Assembly (NCBI GenBank): GCA_965249645.1
Contig: CBDFML010000011.1
Span: 248,001-312,000 of the forward strand
Origin: CAVOEB01 sp965249645
GTDB lineage: Bacteria; Pseudomonadota; Alphaproteobacteria; UBA828; JAPUJA01
Direction of reading: 5' to 3'
DNA: 64,000 bases
Every line of letters begins with the position of its first letter. The first letter of the stretch is position 1. Below are positions 16,338 through 24,753 of the stretch, one piece after another. The notes under the pieces are model-generated. The model saw nothing but the letters and a program-made list of their open reading frames with translations, was not told the origin of the DNA and searched no databases. The translations under genes were made by a program, and so were the position numbers.

Positions 16338-17840
16338 CTAGAACTCGTCGCCCGCCGCTTCGTCCTCGTGTCCGAACAGGCGTGAGAACAGATTTCCGCG
16401 TCGGCGTTTGTTGTCGGGCACCGGCCTGTGGGAGTGCCGGACCAGAGGTTTGACGCCCGGCTTCGTGTGGGTCCGGGGTTCAGTCGCCTGCGCAGGCGGC
16501 GGAGCGGGGGCGGGAGCCGCGGCTTCGCCTTCGCGGCCAAACAGGCTTGAGAACAGGCTTACGAGACGGTGTTTGTTGTCGGGCTCCGGCCTGTGGGAGT
16601 GCCGGACCAGAGGTTCGATGCCCGGCTTCGTGTGGATCCGTGGTTCAGTCGCCTGCGCAGGCGGCGGAGCAGGGGTGGGAGCCGAGGCTTCACCACTCGC
16701 CGGGATCGACGATACCGGAGCGGGCGCCGGGGGCGTCGTGGCCACGTCGGTTGAGGCTGGAATGGGTGCCGGGGGCACGATCACGGTGTCGGGCACGGCG
16801 TCGGGTGCGGCCGAGCCCTGCGCCGGCGGTGGCGGCGGCGCGGCGGTCTCGGTTGGGGCCGGAGCGGGTGCCGGCTCGACGGCCGGGCTCTCTGAGCTGT
16901 CGATCTCGGGGGCCGGTTCGGCCACGCCGGAGACCGGTTCGTCGTCACGCTTTGCGTTTTCGATGGCCCGCTTGTTCAGGGTCTCGAAATCGAAGCGCGC
17001 CTTGCGCTTTTCCTCGCTGGGTACGGTGGGTGCCAGATTGGGCTGCGCCGCCGCCTGGGCAGACGGCAGGTTGGCGTCGCTTCCCGGCGCCGCCACCGGC
17101 TCGGGCATCGAACCGGGAGCCTCACCGCTCGGATCCGCCTGGCCGGCAGGCGGCGTGAAGGGCGGCGGCGGAGGTGGCGGACCGTAGCCGGTCGGTGTCG
17201 GGGGTGGAGTGCCATAGCCGGGCGGTTGCGCACCGTAGCCGGGCGGCAACCCGTATCCGGGCGGGGCCGCATAGCCATAAGGCAGCTGGGCGCCGGGGGC
17301 CGGTGGTGGCGGAGGCGGCGGTGCGGATGCTTGAGGCGCCGTCCCCTCCACCGGAGCAGGCAGCGTCCGGTTGACCACGTTCGCCAGCATGTCGAGCGCG
17401 CTGGTCATCTTGTTCTCGTTCGCCTTCGAGCGTTCGGCGAGGTTGTGCATGATGAGCAGCATGCTGCGCTCGCGCCGGTCGCGCGATTCGAAGTCGCGGG
17501 CAAGGTCGACCAGGGTCTGGCTGCGCTTGTCGATTTCGGCGACCTTGGTGCTGATGTCTTCCATCAGTCCCTGGTCGGCCGGTGCGCCGGCGTCCGGATC
17601 GATCATCGCGGTCGCGCTCTCGGGCATCGGTGCAGCCGACGCCGTGGTGCGCAACTGGATGATGTCGTCGGAGTCCGACGGCGCCGGTGCGGCAGGCGCC
17701 TCGGATGCGGGACGGGTCTGCTGACCGTGGCCCGCGATCAGCTCCTCGTTGGCGGCTGCGATGAGCGCACTGTCGACCCACTCGCCGATCGTCATGCGCC
17801 GCCGCTGGGCCGCCTTCGCGGCCTTCGCCCGGGCCTCCAA
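16338..17840 (-). CDS. PodJ-like proline-rich polarity/localisation protein, start disrupted by TGA
   Basis: About 500 residues are readable from a TTG at 17840. The N-terminal LEARAKAAKAAQRRRMTIGEWVDSALI is the conserved opening of alphaproteobacterial PodJ-like proteins (ARxxAK...GxxxGEWLN). Residues about 85-120 form a helical segment, then a long Pro/Ala/Gly linker follows with GYGxPPGYG repeats. The C-terminus carries a tandem duplication of about 55 residues, each copy with TKPG..PLVRHSHRP.PDNK..LFS.LFG. No membrane segment is seen. In frame upstream lies ATG at 17891, ten codons, then TGA, then SIRGVS: the TGA sits where relatives have Trp. So the gene is either disrupted at its start, mis-sequenced by one base, or restarted at TTG. 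Likely role: polar scaffolding. Confidence 0.7.
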   Translation of the reverse strand: MEARAKAAKAAQRRRMTIGEWVDSALIAAANEELIAGHGQQTRPASEAPAAPAPSDSDDIIQLRTTASAAPMPESATAMIDPDAGAPADQGLMEDISTKVAEIDKRSQTLVDLARDFESRDRRERSMLLIMHNLAERSKANENKMTSALDMLANVVNRTLPAPVEGTAPQASAPPPPPPPAPGAQLPYGYAAPPGYGLPPGYGAQPPGYGTPPPTPTGYGPPPPPPPFTPPAGQADPSGEAPGSMPEPVAAPGSDANLPSAQAAAQPNLAPTVPSEEKRKARFDFETLNKRAIENAKRDDEPVSGVAEPAPEIDSSESPAVEPAPAPAPTETAAPPPPPAQGSAAPDAVPDTVIVPPAPIPASTDVATTPPAPAPVSSIPASGEASAPTPAPPPAQATEPRIHTKPGIEPLVRHSHRPEPDNKHRLVSLFSSLFGREGEAAAPAPAPPPAQATEPRTHTKPGVKPLVRHSHRPVPDNKRRRGNLFSRLFGHEDEAAGDEF

Positions 17841-17891
17841 AGAAACGCCCCGGATCGATCAGGGCGAGGGTGATTTATTTTTGTCCGACAT
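17841..17891 (-). other. Probable original 5' end of the PodJ-like gene, interrupted by TGA
   Basis: Reading the minus strand from the ATG at 17891-17889 gives MSDKNKSPSP, then TGA at 17861-17859, then SIRGVS running without a break into the downstream frame. PodJ-type proteins start with P-W-S-V/I-K/R-G, so TGA replaces a Trp (TGG) codon by one base. TGA is a normal stop in other genes here, so recoding is unlikely. Confidence 0.6.
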
Positions 17892-18252
17892 CTGTCCGAC
17901 CTACCAATTGGGCGGCGAGGCGACCGGATTTTTTTCAGCGCGGGAGGTGGGCCGCATCAGCGGCGATCGGTCCTCTCACGCGGCTCGGCTCTTGCCGCTC
18001 TCTTACCTGTAATACTCCCGTCAAACAGCCGCGAAATGGCACCGTAATGCCTCTCATACGCAGCCTTGAAATTCGGTCCAATATTAACACTAAAACGCTC
18101 AGATTATTAAGCCCTGTCGGACACGCTCCAAGGGTACCGATACAACTAATTGTAAACATTTATAAAATCTATGTATGACAGAGTCACCAGTGAGGCTCGA
18201 TTTGTATGCCCTGTACGACAAAATCTGTCATACAGCGGGATTTTGTCTGACA
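17882..18252. promoter_or_regulatory. Array of TGTCNGACA operator-like sites in a 500-bp gene-free region
   Basis: The stretch 17892-18397 holds no supported gene. It contains repeated 9-bp dyads: TGTCCGACA (17882), TGTCGGACA (18115) and TGTCTGACA (18244) are perfect, and TGTCCGACC (17893), TGTATGACA (18172), TGTACGACA (18212) and TGTCATACA (18226) have one mismatch. The 18242-18254 copy extends to TTTGTCTGACAAA, a form used by FadR-type GntR regulators. On the minus strand TTGGAG (18131-18126) and AATAAT (18108-18103) with a 17-bp spacer could be the promoter of the PodJ-like gene, with one site in the spacer. The regulator is unknown. Confidence 0.55.
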
Positions 18253-18397
18253 AAGGAGATCCCGGTCGTTTTGCCCAAGACCCGGCTCGGGTGGCTACAG
18301 GCGGGTCTGTTTGCGACCCGAATCGCCCGCTTGCGAGAGCTGTATATCGGCGCCCGGGACGGGGCGGCGGGGTGTCGTTATGAGCCCCGCGGCCGGG

Positions 18398-19108
18398 CTA
18401 CGACGCGTAGGCGCCGGCACCGGATTCGAAGGCGTATCCGGCGGCGCGGACGGTGCGGACGAGGTCCGATTCTCCGGCGTCGTTGAGCGCCTTGCGCAGG
18501 CGCCGGATCGAGACGTCGACGGTGCGCGGATCGACGAAAATATCGGCGCCCCAGACCGCGTCGAGAAGCTGCTCACGCGAGAACACCCGGTCGGGATGTT
18601 CGAGGAAATGGCGCAGCAGCCGGAACTCGGTCGGGCCGAGATGAACCTCTCGATCGTTGCGCGTCACCCGGTGGCGGGAGAGGTCCATCCGCACCTCGCC
18701 CGCGGAGAGGGTCTCCTCGACGAGGGCGGGGCGGATGCGCCGAAGCACGGCGTTGATTCGGGCGATCAGCTCGACCGGCGAGAACGGCTTGGCGACGTAA
18801 TCGTCGGCGCCGCATTCGAGCCCGCGTACCCGGTCGGCCTCTTCGCTGCGTGCCGTCAACATGATGATCGGTAAATTGCGGGTCGCGGGATTGCGACGCA
18901 GCTGACGACAGATTTCGATGCCGGAAATGCCGGGCAACATCCAGTCGAGCAAAACCAGATCGGGGATGCGCTCGGTGATGATCGTCAGGGATTCGTCACC
19001 GTCGAGTGACTCGCCAACCTCGAAGCCGGCCCGCTCAAGATTGTAGCGCAACAGGGTGACGAGGGCCGCCTCGTCCTCGACGATGAGAATATAGGGCGTC
19101 GGGTTCAC
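18398..19108 (-). CDS. phoB: Phosphate regulon response regulator PhoB
   Basis: A 236-residue OmpR/PhoB-class regulator. The receiver domain has acidic Glu11 and Asp12, phospho-acceptor Asp55 (LVLLDWMLPG) and Lys107 (VAKPFSP). The winged helix at about 130-230 includes LGPTEFRLLRHFLEHPDRVFSREQLLD and VDVSIRRLRKAL, the PhoB recognition pattern. It is phosphorylated by PhoR, encoded at the other end of this locus, and activates Pho boxes such as that at 24655. It overlaps phoU by 4 bp and is the last gene of the pst operon. Confidence 0.97.
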   Translation of the reverse strand: MNPTPYILIVEDEAALVTLLRYNLERAGFEVGESLDGDESLTIITERIPDLVLLDWMLPGISGIEICRQLRRNPATRNLPIIMLTARSEEADRVRGLECGADDYVAKPFSPVELIARINAVLRRIRPALVEETLSAGEVRMDLSRHRVTRNDREVHLGPTEFRLLRHFLEHPDRVFSREQLLDAVWGADIFVDPRTVDVSIRRLRKALNDAGESDLVRTVRAAGYAFESGAGAYAS

Positions 19109-19842
19109 GACGGATCCCCGTCCGGTGTCGGCACCGGTTCGGCCGGGAAGATCGCGGTGGTGTCCGCCTTGGTCCGGTCGCCCAAGGTGCGGGTTCCGTT
19201 GACCAGAAAATTGATCATCTCGGCAATATTGGTGACGTGGTCGCCGATCCGCTCGATGTTCTTGGCCACGAACAGCAGGTGCGTGCAGGGCGTAATGTGG
19301 CGCGGGTCTTCCATCATGTAGGTGAGCAGCTCGCGAAACAGGCTGTTGTAGATCTCATCGAGCTCCTCGTCGGCACGCCAGACGGCAATCGCCTTGTCCA
19401 CATCGCGCTCGATATAGGCGTCGAGCACATCCTTGATCATGCCCTGGGCGTATTCGGCCATCCGCGGCGTGATGGTGTAGACGGGACGGACCGGCGACAT
19501 CTGGTTCATGGCGATGGCGCGCTTGGCAATATTGGCCGCGTAATCGCCGATCCGCTCGATATCGCTGGATATCTTGAGTGCGGCGGTGGCGGTGCGTAGG
19601 TCGATGGCCATGGGCTGACGCAGCGCGAGAAGGCGCATGCCGCGCTGGTCGATCTCGTCTTCGAGTTCGTCGACCCGATCGTCCTCCTCGACGGTCTGGA
19701 TCGCGAGCTGGGTATCGCGGCGCACCAGGGCCTGAATAGCGTTGGCAAGCTGGGCCTCGACCGCGCCTCCCATGCGCACGATGGTGTTCGACAGCGCGTC
19801 GAGCTCGTCGTCGTATTTCTTGACCGTATGTTCATGTGCCAT
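19105..19842 (-). CDS. phoU: Phosphate transport system regulatory protein PhoU
   Basis: A 245-residue peripheral membrane protein made of two repeated three-helix PhoU modules. The metal-binding repeats are visible as DRVDELEDEID near residue 55 and DEELDEIYNSLFRE near 155, together with SSDIERIGDYAANI and KNIERIGDHVTNI. PhoU links the Pst transporter to PhoR and keeps the regulon off when phosphate is high. It lies 31 bp after pstB, and its stop overlaps the phoB start. Confidence 0.97.
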   Translation of the reverse strand: MAHEHTVKKYDDELDALSNTIVRMGGAVEAQLANAIQALVRRDTQLAIQTVEEDDRVDELEDEIDQRGMRLLALRQPMAIDLRTATAALKISSDIERIGDYAANIAKRAIAMNQMSPVRPVYTITPRMAEYAQGMIKDVLDAYIERDVDKAIAVWRADEELDEIYNSLFRELLTYMMEDPRHITPCTHLLFVAKNIERIGDHVTNIAEMINFLVNGTRTLGDRTKADTTAIFPAEPVPTPDGDPS

Positions 19843-19873
19843 GGCGAAATCCCCTGCGGGCCTCTAAAACGGC

Positions 19874-20752
19874 CTAGCCGAATCGGCCGGTGATGTAATC
19901 CTGGGTCTTTTCTTCATTCGGGCTGGTGAATATCAGCTCGGTGTCGCCGTATTCGATCAGGTCGCCGAGATGGAAAAAGGCAGTTTTCTGCGAAACGCGG
20001 GCGGCCTGCTGCATATTGTGGGTGACGATCACGATGGTGAAGCGGGTCCGCAGCTCGTCGATCAGCTCCTCGACCCGCGCAGTGGCGATGGGGTCGAGCG
20101 CCGAGCAGGGCTCGTCCATCAAAATCACCTCGGGACTGACGGCGATTGCCCGGGCGATGCACAGGCGCTGTTGCTGGCCCCCGGACAGGCTGGTGCCGGG
20201 TTCACCCATCCTGTCCGCGACCTCATCGAGCAATCCGGCCCGCTTCAGGCTGATCTCGACAATTTCGTCGAGTTCGCTCTTGCTCGCCGCGAGGCCGTGA
20301 ATCCGCGGCCCGTAGGCGACATTGTCGAAAATCGACTTGGGAAACGGATTGGGCTTCTGGAACACCATGCCGATCCGGGCGCGCAACTGCACCACGTCGA
20401 CCGCCGGGGCGTAGATATCCTCGCCGTCCAACGCGACCGAGCCGGCGACACGGCAGCCCTCGATGGTGTCGTTCATCCTGTTGAGACAGCGCAGATAGGT
20501 CGATTTGCCACACCCCGAGGGGCCGATCAGCGCCGTCACCCGGTTCGAGGGAATATCGAGGTCGACGCCGAACAGCGCCTGGGCCTCGTTGTAAAAGACA
20601 TCGACGCCGCGCGTCGACATCTTCGCGTCCCCGCGCTCCGGCGCGTCGGGGCCGGGCTCGGGCGTGGGCGAAACGCCGGTTGTCTTCTCGGTCATCGTCG
20701 TCTTCCCGGCTGCGGCTGTCGGTCGCACAGGCGGCTGGACAAGGTCCGTCAC
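19874..20752 (-). CDS. pstB: Phosphate ABC transporter ATP-binding protein PstB
   Basis: A 292-residue ATPase. Walker A GPSGCGKST is at 78-86, followed by the PstB-specific LRCLNRMND; the ABC signature LSGGQQQR, Walker B VILMDEPCSALDP and the switch His in THNMQQA are intact. The first roughly 45 residues are an extra Pro/Thr-rich extension. I kept the GTG at 20752 because GGGAGA precedes it, but ATGs at 20695 or 20620 would give a more usual length. It energises PstA/PstC for phosphate import. Confidence 0.95.
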   Translation of the reverse strand: MTDLVQPPVRPTAAAGKTTMTEKTTGVSPTPEPGPDAPERGDAKMSTRGVDVFYNEAQALFGVDLDIPSNRVTALIGPSGCGKSTYLRCLNRMNDTIEGCRVAGSVALDGEDIYAPAVDVVQLRARIGMVFQKPNPFPKSIFDNVAYGPRIHGLAASKSELDEIVEISLKRAGLLDEVADRMGEPGTSLSGGQQQRLCIARAIAVSPEVILMDEPCSALDPIATARVEELIDELRTRFTIVIVTHNMQQAARVSQKTAFFHLGDLIEYGDTELIFTSPNEEKTQDYITGRFG

Positions 20753-20780
20753 CGTTTATCTCCCTCTGGGCACGATATTT

Positions 20781-22085
20781 CTACCATCTGTTTTCAAACC
20801 GCTTTCTCAAATAGACCGCAAGGGCGTTCATCACGATGAGAAAAACGAGCAGCACAAGGATGGCCGCGGACGTCTTTTCGAGGAAAGCCCGTTCGGGACG
20901 GTCGGCCCACAGGAAGATCTGGACCGGCATCACCGTCGAGGGATCGAACGGCCCGCCTGGAACGTCGACGATGAACGCGACCATGCCGATCATCAGCAAC
21001 GGCGCGGTCTCGCCCAGTGCCCGGGCCATGCCGATAATGGTGCCGGTCAGGATGCCGGGCATGGCCAACGGCAGGACGTGGTGGAGCACAACCTGGAGCG
21101 GCGAGGCACCGAGGCCGTGAGCCGCTTCGCGAATCGAGGGCGGAACCGCCTGGATTGCTGCCCGGGTGGCGATGATGATCGTCGGCAGGGTCATGATCAT
21201 CAGGGTCAGGCCGCCGACGATGGGAGCCGAGCGGGGCAGGTGAAAGAGTTGGAGGAAGATGGCCAGGCCGAGCAGGCCGAAAATGATCGAGGGCACCGCG
21301 GCCAGATTGTTGATGTTGACCTCGATAAGGTCGGTCCAGCGGTTCTTGGGTGCGAATTCCTCGAGATAGATGGCGGTCGTCACACCGATCGGAAAGGCGA
21401 GGACGAGGGTGACGAGCAGGGTGTAGAACGAGCCGACCACGGCGCCCCAGATACCGGCCATTTCGGGATCGCGTGAATCGCCGTTGCTGAAGAAGCCGGT
21501 GTTGAACCGGGTTTCGATGGCGCCCGCCGCCTCGAGCGCGTCGATCCAGCCGATTTGCCGGCCGCTGAGGCGACGGTCGGATTCCGGCACGTCGCGGGGG
21601 ATCTGGCCTTTTACGAACATATCCAGATCGCCCGAGGCCGCCAGCCACACGGTCTGGCGAGTGCCGATCAGGGACGGATGGTCGAGCACGCGATCGCGCA
21701 ATTCGAAGCGCGCCGCCCGGCTGACCAGCCTGGCGAGATCGCGCTTGTCGTTGCGCTTGGTCACCTCGGGGAAGACGCCGACCAGACTCTGCTTGATCAG
21801 CTTGCCGAAATTGGCGTTGCCGACGACCTCGGGATCGCCCGTGCCGGTGGGGTCGAGGATTTCCGGGTCGTAGTACACCTCGAGCCCGACATGAGTGAGC
21901 ACGAAGGCCGAGTGCCCTTTTACGGTAATGCTGCCGAGCAGGACGCCCAGCACCGCCAGGGCGAGGACCACCGCTGTGAGGCCGTAGACGCGGAACCGCC
22001 GCTCGGCGCGATGCCGCCGGCGATTGCGTCGCGCGGCGCCGGCCGATCTCTGCCAGATTTCAGGCGCAGGGGGTCGATCAGTCAT
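20781..22085 (-). CDS. pstA: Phosphate ABC transporter permease PstA
   Basis: A 434-residue inner-membrane permease, about 140 residues longer than E. coli PstA. After a first membrane helix (about 33-58) comes a large soluble insertion (about 60-185), typical of alphaproteobacterial PstA (DUF3333). Five C-terminal helices carry the EAA loop REAAHGLGASPLQVVLHHVLP that contacts PstB. The ATG at 22085 overlaps the pstC stop by 8 bp, so I preferred it to the frame start at 22112. Confidence 0.95.
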   Translation of the reverse strand: MTDRPPAPEIWQRSAGAARRNRRRHRAERRFRVYGLTAVVLALAVLGVLLGSITVKGHSAFVLTHVGLEVYYDPEILDPTGTGDPEVVGNANFGKLIKQSLVGVFPEVTKRNDKRDLARLVSRAARFELRDRVLDHPSLIGTRQTVWLAASGDLDMFVKGQIPRDVPESDRRLSGRQIGWIDALEAAGAIETRFNTGFFSNGDSRDPEMAGIWGAVVGSFYTLLVTLVLAFPIGVTTAIYLEEFAPKNRWTDLIEVNINNLAAVPSIIFGLLGLAIFLQLFHLPRSAPIVGGLTLMIMTLPTIIIATRAAIQAVPPSIREAAHGLGASPLQVVLHHVLPLAMPGILTGTIIGMARALGETAPLLMIGMVAFIVDVPGGPFDPSTVMPVQIFLWADRPERAFLEKTSAAILVLLVFLIVMNALAVYLRKRFENRW

Positions 22086-23457
22086 AGCGGTCCCGATATT
22101 TGCGCACGACATAGAGCGCGACGACGTTCAGCCCCAGGGTAATCAGGAAGAGCGCCAGCCCGAGGGCAAACGCTGCGAGGGTCTTGGCGCTGTCGAACTC
22201 CTGGTCGCCGACCAGCAAGGTTACGATCTGGACGGTGACGGTGGTCACGGCCTCGAGGGGGTTGGCGGTCAGGTTGGCCGCCAGGCCCGCGGCCATGACC
22301 ACGATCATGGTTTCGCCGATTGCCCGCGAAATCGCCAGCAGGCAGGCGGCGACGATGCCCGGAAGGGCGGCCGGAAGCACGACCCGAACGACGGTTTCCG
22401 ACTTGGTTGCGCCCAGGGCGAGGGAGCTGTCGCGCAGGCCCCGGGGCACGGCGACGATGATGTCGTCGGACAGCGACGAGATGAAGGGAATGATCATGAT
22501 CCCCATCACCGCACCGGCGGCGAGCGCGCTCTCGGAGGCGACGTCCAGGCCGAGGGTGACGCCCGCCTCGCGGAGCGCGGGCGCTACGGTGAGCGCGGCG
22601 AAGAAGCCATAGACCACGGTCGGGATGCCGGCCAGGATTTCGAGCGCGGGCTTGACGATGTCGCGCACCCAGGGGCGAGCGTATTCCGCCATGTAAATGG
22701 CCGAAAACAACCCGATCGGCACGGCCACGGCCATGGCGATGGCGGTGATCAGCAGCGTGCCGGTGAACAGTGGAACGGCGCCGAACGCCCCGGAGCTGCC
22801 GACCTGATCCTCGCGCAGCGCGGTCTGCGGGCTCCATTGCAGTCCGAACAGGAATTCATGAACCGGAACGATGGAAAAGAAGCGGATCGATTCGAAGAGC
22901 ACCGAGAGCACAATGCCGATGGTGGTGAAAATCGACGCGGTCGACGCGATGACGAGCAGGATGCGCACGGTCCGTTCGACCGACACCCGCGCCCGGAACG
23001 CCGGCGCGATACGATGGAAGGCGAAGACGAACCCGGCGATCCCGAGAGCAAGCCCGACCCCGACGAGGCTCCAGTGGGCCAGCGATTGCAGGCGCTCGTA
23101 ATGGGCGGCGGCGGCCTTGAGCTCCGGCGTGATCTCGCCCGCGACGATGCCTTGCGCGATGTTGCGGACATCGTTCATGAACAGGCCGAGCAGTTCGGGG
23201 GACTGGTCCGCCATGGTGCCGGGCAAGGCGGCGATCACGAGGTTTTCGAGAACGCTGTCCTGGAGCGCGACCCAGACGATCAGCGTGAGCAGCGCGGGCA
23301 GGCCGCACCAGAGCGCGACGTAGTAGCCGTAATAGCCGGGCAGCGAGTGAAGCGGTTGGCCTGCGTTTCGCACGACGGCGCGAGCGCGCCGCCGGCCGAG
23401 CCAGTAGCCGCCTGTGCACAGGAGCGCCAGAAAGCCGATCAGCAGGGCGGCGCTCAT
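22078..23457 (-). CDS. pstC: Phosphate ABC transporter permease PstC
   Basis: A 459-residue inner-membrane permease. Like PstA it has extra N-terminal helices and a soluble region (to about residue 170) before the conserved MetI-like core. The core includes VHEFLFGLQWSPQ, GIPTVVYGFFAALTVAP and the EAA loop SLALGATKSETVVRVVLP. It forms the phosphate channel with PstA. It is separated from pstS by 72 bp and overlaps pstA. Confidence 0.95.
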   Translation of the reverse strand: MSAALLIGFLALLCTGGYWLGRRRARAVVRNAGQPLHSLPGYYGYYVALWCGLPALLTLIVWVALQDSVLENLVIAALPGTMADQSPELLGLFMNDVRNIAQGIVAGEITPELKAAAAHYERLQSLAHWSLVGVGLALGIAGFVFAFHRIAPAFRARVSVERTVRILLVIASTASIFTTIGIVLSVLFESIRFFSIVPVHEFLFGLQWSPQTALREDQVGSSGAFGAVPLFTGTLLITAIAMAVAVPIGLFSAIYMAEYARPWVRDIVKPALEILAGIPTVVYGFFAALTVAPALREAGVTLGLDVASESALAAGAVMGIMIIPFISSLSDDIIVAVPRGLRDSSLALGATKSETVVRVVLPAALPGIVAACLLAISRAIGETMIVVMAAGLAANLTANPLEAVTTVTVQIVTLLVGDQEFDSAKTLAAFALGLALFLITLGLNVVALYVVRKYRDRYD

Positions 23458-23529
23458 GGCGTGTGGCCGTTTGGTCGGGTCGGTGACGGTTTCGTGACTC
23501 GTCCTCCCGGGTTCGCTCGGCCCCGCGCT

Positions 23530-24570
23530 CTATTCGAGCGGCCGAAACGCCCGCGCGCTCTCGCGCATGGCGGCGCGCTCGTCGTCGGGGAGCGGGATCA
23601 GACCCAGCTCCATCAACAGGCCGTCCTCGCCCCACACGGATTCTTCGGTAAAGACCCGGACGAACTCCTCGATCCCCGGCACGGCGCCGAGATGGGCGTT
23701 CTTGACGTAGAAATACATCGAGCGCGAGATCGGATAGCTGCCGTCGGCGACGGTCTCGAATTCGGGCGCGACCCCATCGATCAGGCTGCCCTGCATGCGG
23801 TCGAGGTTCTGGTCGAGGAAGGAGAACCCGAAAACGCCCAGCGCGTTGGCGTTGGTTTCGAGCTTCTGGACGATCAGGTTGTCGTTCTCGCCCGCCTCGA
23901 CGAAAGCGCCGTCCTCGCGAATCGAATGGCAGACCGCCTTGTAGGCATTCTTGTCGGTGGCCTTGAGCGCGGCGATCTCGGGAAAGCCCATGCAGCCGCC
24001 TTCCATGGCCAGTTCGACGAAGGCGTCGCGGGTGCCCGAGGTGGGCGGAGGACCCAGCACCTCGATGGCCGCGTCGGGCAGGGCGGGGTCGATCTCGCTC
24101 CAGCGCTCATACGGGTTGTCGATCAGTCCTCCGGCGCCGTCGGGCACCTGTTTGGCCAGGGCCAGAAAGATTTGGGCGAGGCTGAACGAGAGCTGAGGTG
24201 TGGCTTTGCTGTTGGCCAGCACGATGCCGTCGAAGCCGATCTTGACCTCGGTGATCTCGGTGACGCCGTTTGCCGCACAGCTTTCGATTTCGCTTGGCTT
24301 GATGCGGCGCGAGGAATTCGCGATATCGGGATCCTCGATCGCGATGCCGGCGCAGAACAGCTTCAGTCCGCCGCCCGAACCGGTGCTCTCGACGACCGGG
24401 GTCTTGTGCCCGGTCATGCGGCCGAATTCCTCGGCCGCCGCTGCCGAGAAGGGAAACACCGTGGACGAGCCGACGATGCGGATCTGATCGCGCGACGCCG
24501 CACCAGCGCCCGCAGGCGCGAGACCGGCGGCGAGGGCCGCCACGGCCGCGAAAGAAACCAATCGGTTCAT
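23530..24570 (-). CDS. pstS: Periplasmic phosphate-binding protein PstS
   Basis: A 346-residue secreted binding protein. The ATG at 24570 begins a signal peptide (MNRLVSFAAVAALAAGLAPA) with a likely cut after AGA-A near residue 24. RIVGSSTVFPFS and VESTGSGGGLKLFC supply the first phosphate-binding loops, and the GPPPTSGTRDAF motif the Ser-Gly-Thr-Arg loop that holds the oxyanion. It delivers phosphate to PstCAB. A Pho box lies 85 bp upstream, so this is probably the main start of the PhoB-controlled transcript. Confidence 0.95.
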   Translation of the reverse strand: MNRLVSFAAVAALAAGLAPAGAGAASRDQIRIVGSSTVFPFSAAAAEEFGRMTGHKTPVVESTGSGGGLKLFCAGIAIEDPDIANSSRRIKPSEIESCAANGVTEITEVKIGFDGIVLANSKATPQLSFSLAQIFLALAKQVPDGAGGLIDNPYERWSEIDPALPDAAIEVLGPPPTSGTRDAFVELAMEGGCMGFPEIAALKATDKNAYKAVCHSIREDGAFVEAGENDNLIVQKLETNANALGVFGFSFLDQNLDRMQGSLIDGVAPEFETVADGSYPISRSMYFYVKNAHLGAVPGIEEFVRVFTEESVWGEDGLLMELGLIPLPDDERAAMRESARAFRPLE

Positions 24571-24654
24571 GGAGTGCTGTCCCGACGCTGTGCGGGCGTC
24601 GTTCGGGCCCGGAACGACGCTGGAAAGGTAGGGGTTCAGGAATACGCCAGTAGC

Positions 24655-24672
24655 GTGACAGTTTGATGACAA
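24655..24672 (-). promoter_or_regulatory. Pho box upstream of pstS
   Basis: On the minus strand TTGTCAT-CAAA-CTGTCAC is two 7-bp repeats with 4-bp spacing, matching the PhoB consensus CTGTCAT-N4-CTGTCAT at six of seven positions in each half. It is 85 bp before the pstS start codon and downstream of the porin gene, so pst-phoU-phoB can be induced apart from the porin. Confidence 0.85.
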
Positions 24673-24753
24673 GCCGGCCGGAACCCGCCACCGGGTCGAA
24701 AAAATTTCCGGCCCGCGCCAGCGCCGAGCGATCCCGGATGATCGGAAGTCGCT

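Noticed and set aside
17859..17861. Genome-wide recoding of TGA as tryptophan
   Set aside because: TGA ends many genes here (for example nth, trpB, addB, amgK) in tight ATGA overlaps, so it works as a stop.
17870..18178. A 102-codon plus-strand frame in the operator region
   Set aside because: It has no Shine-Dalgarno, no homology and a composition unlike coding DNA here; the operator array explains the region better.
22024..24666. 880-codon open frame on the plus strand
   Set aside because: It lies antisense to pstC and pstS, whose domains are unmistakable; long antisense frames are common in high-GC DNA and its composition is Asp/Gly/His/Arg-rich without domains.
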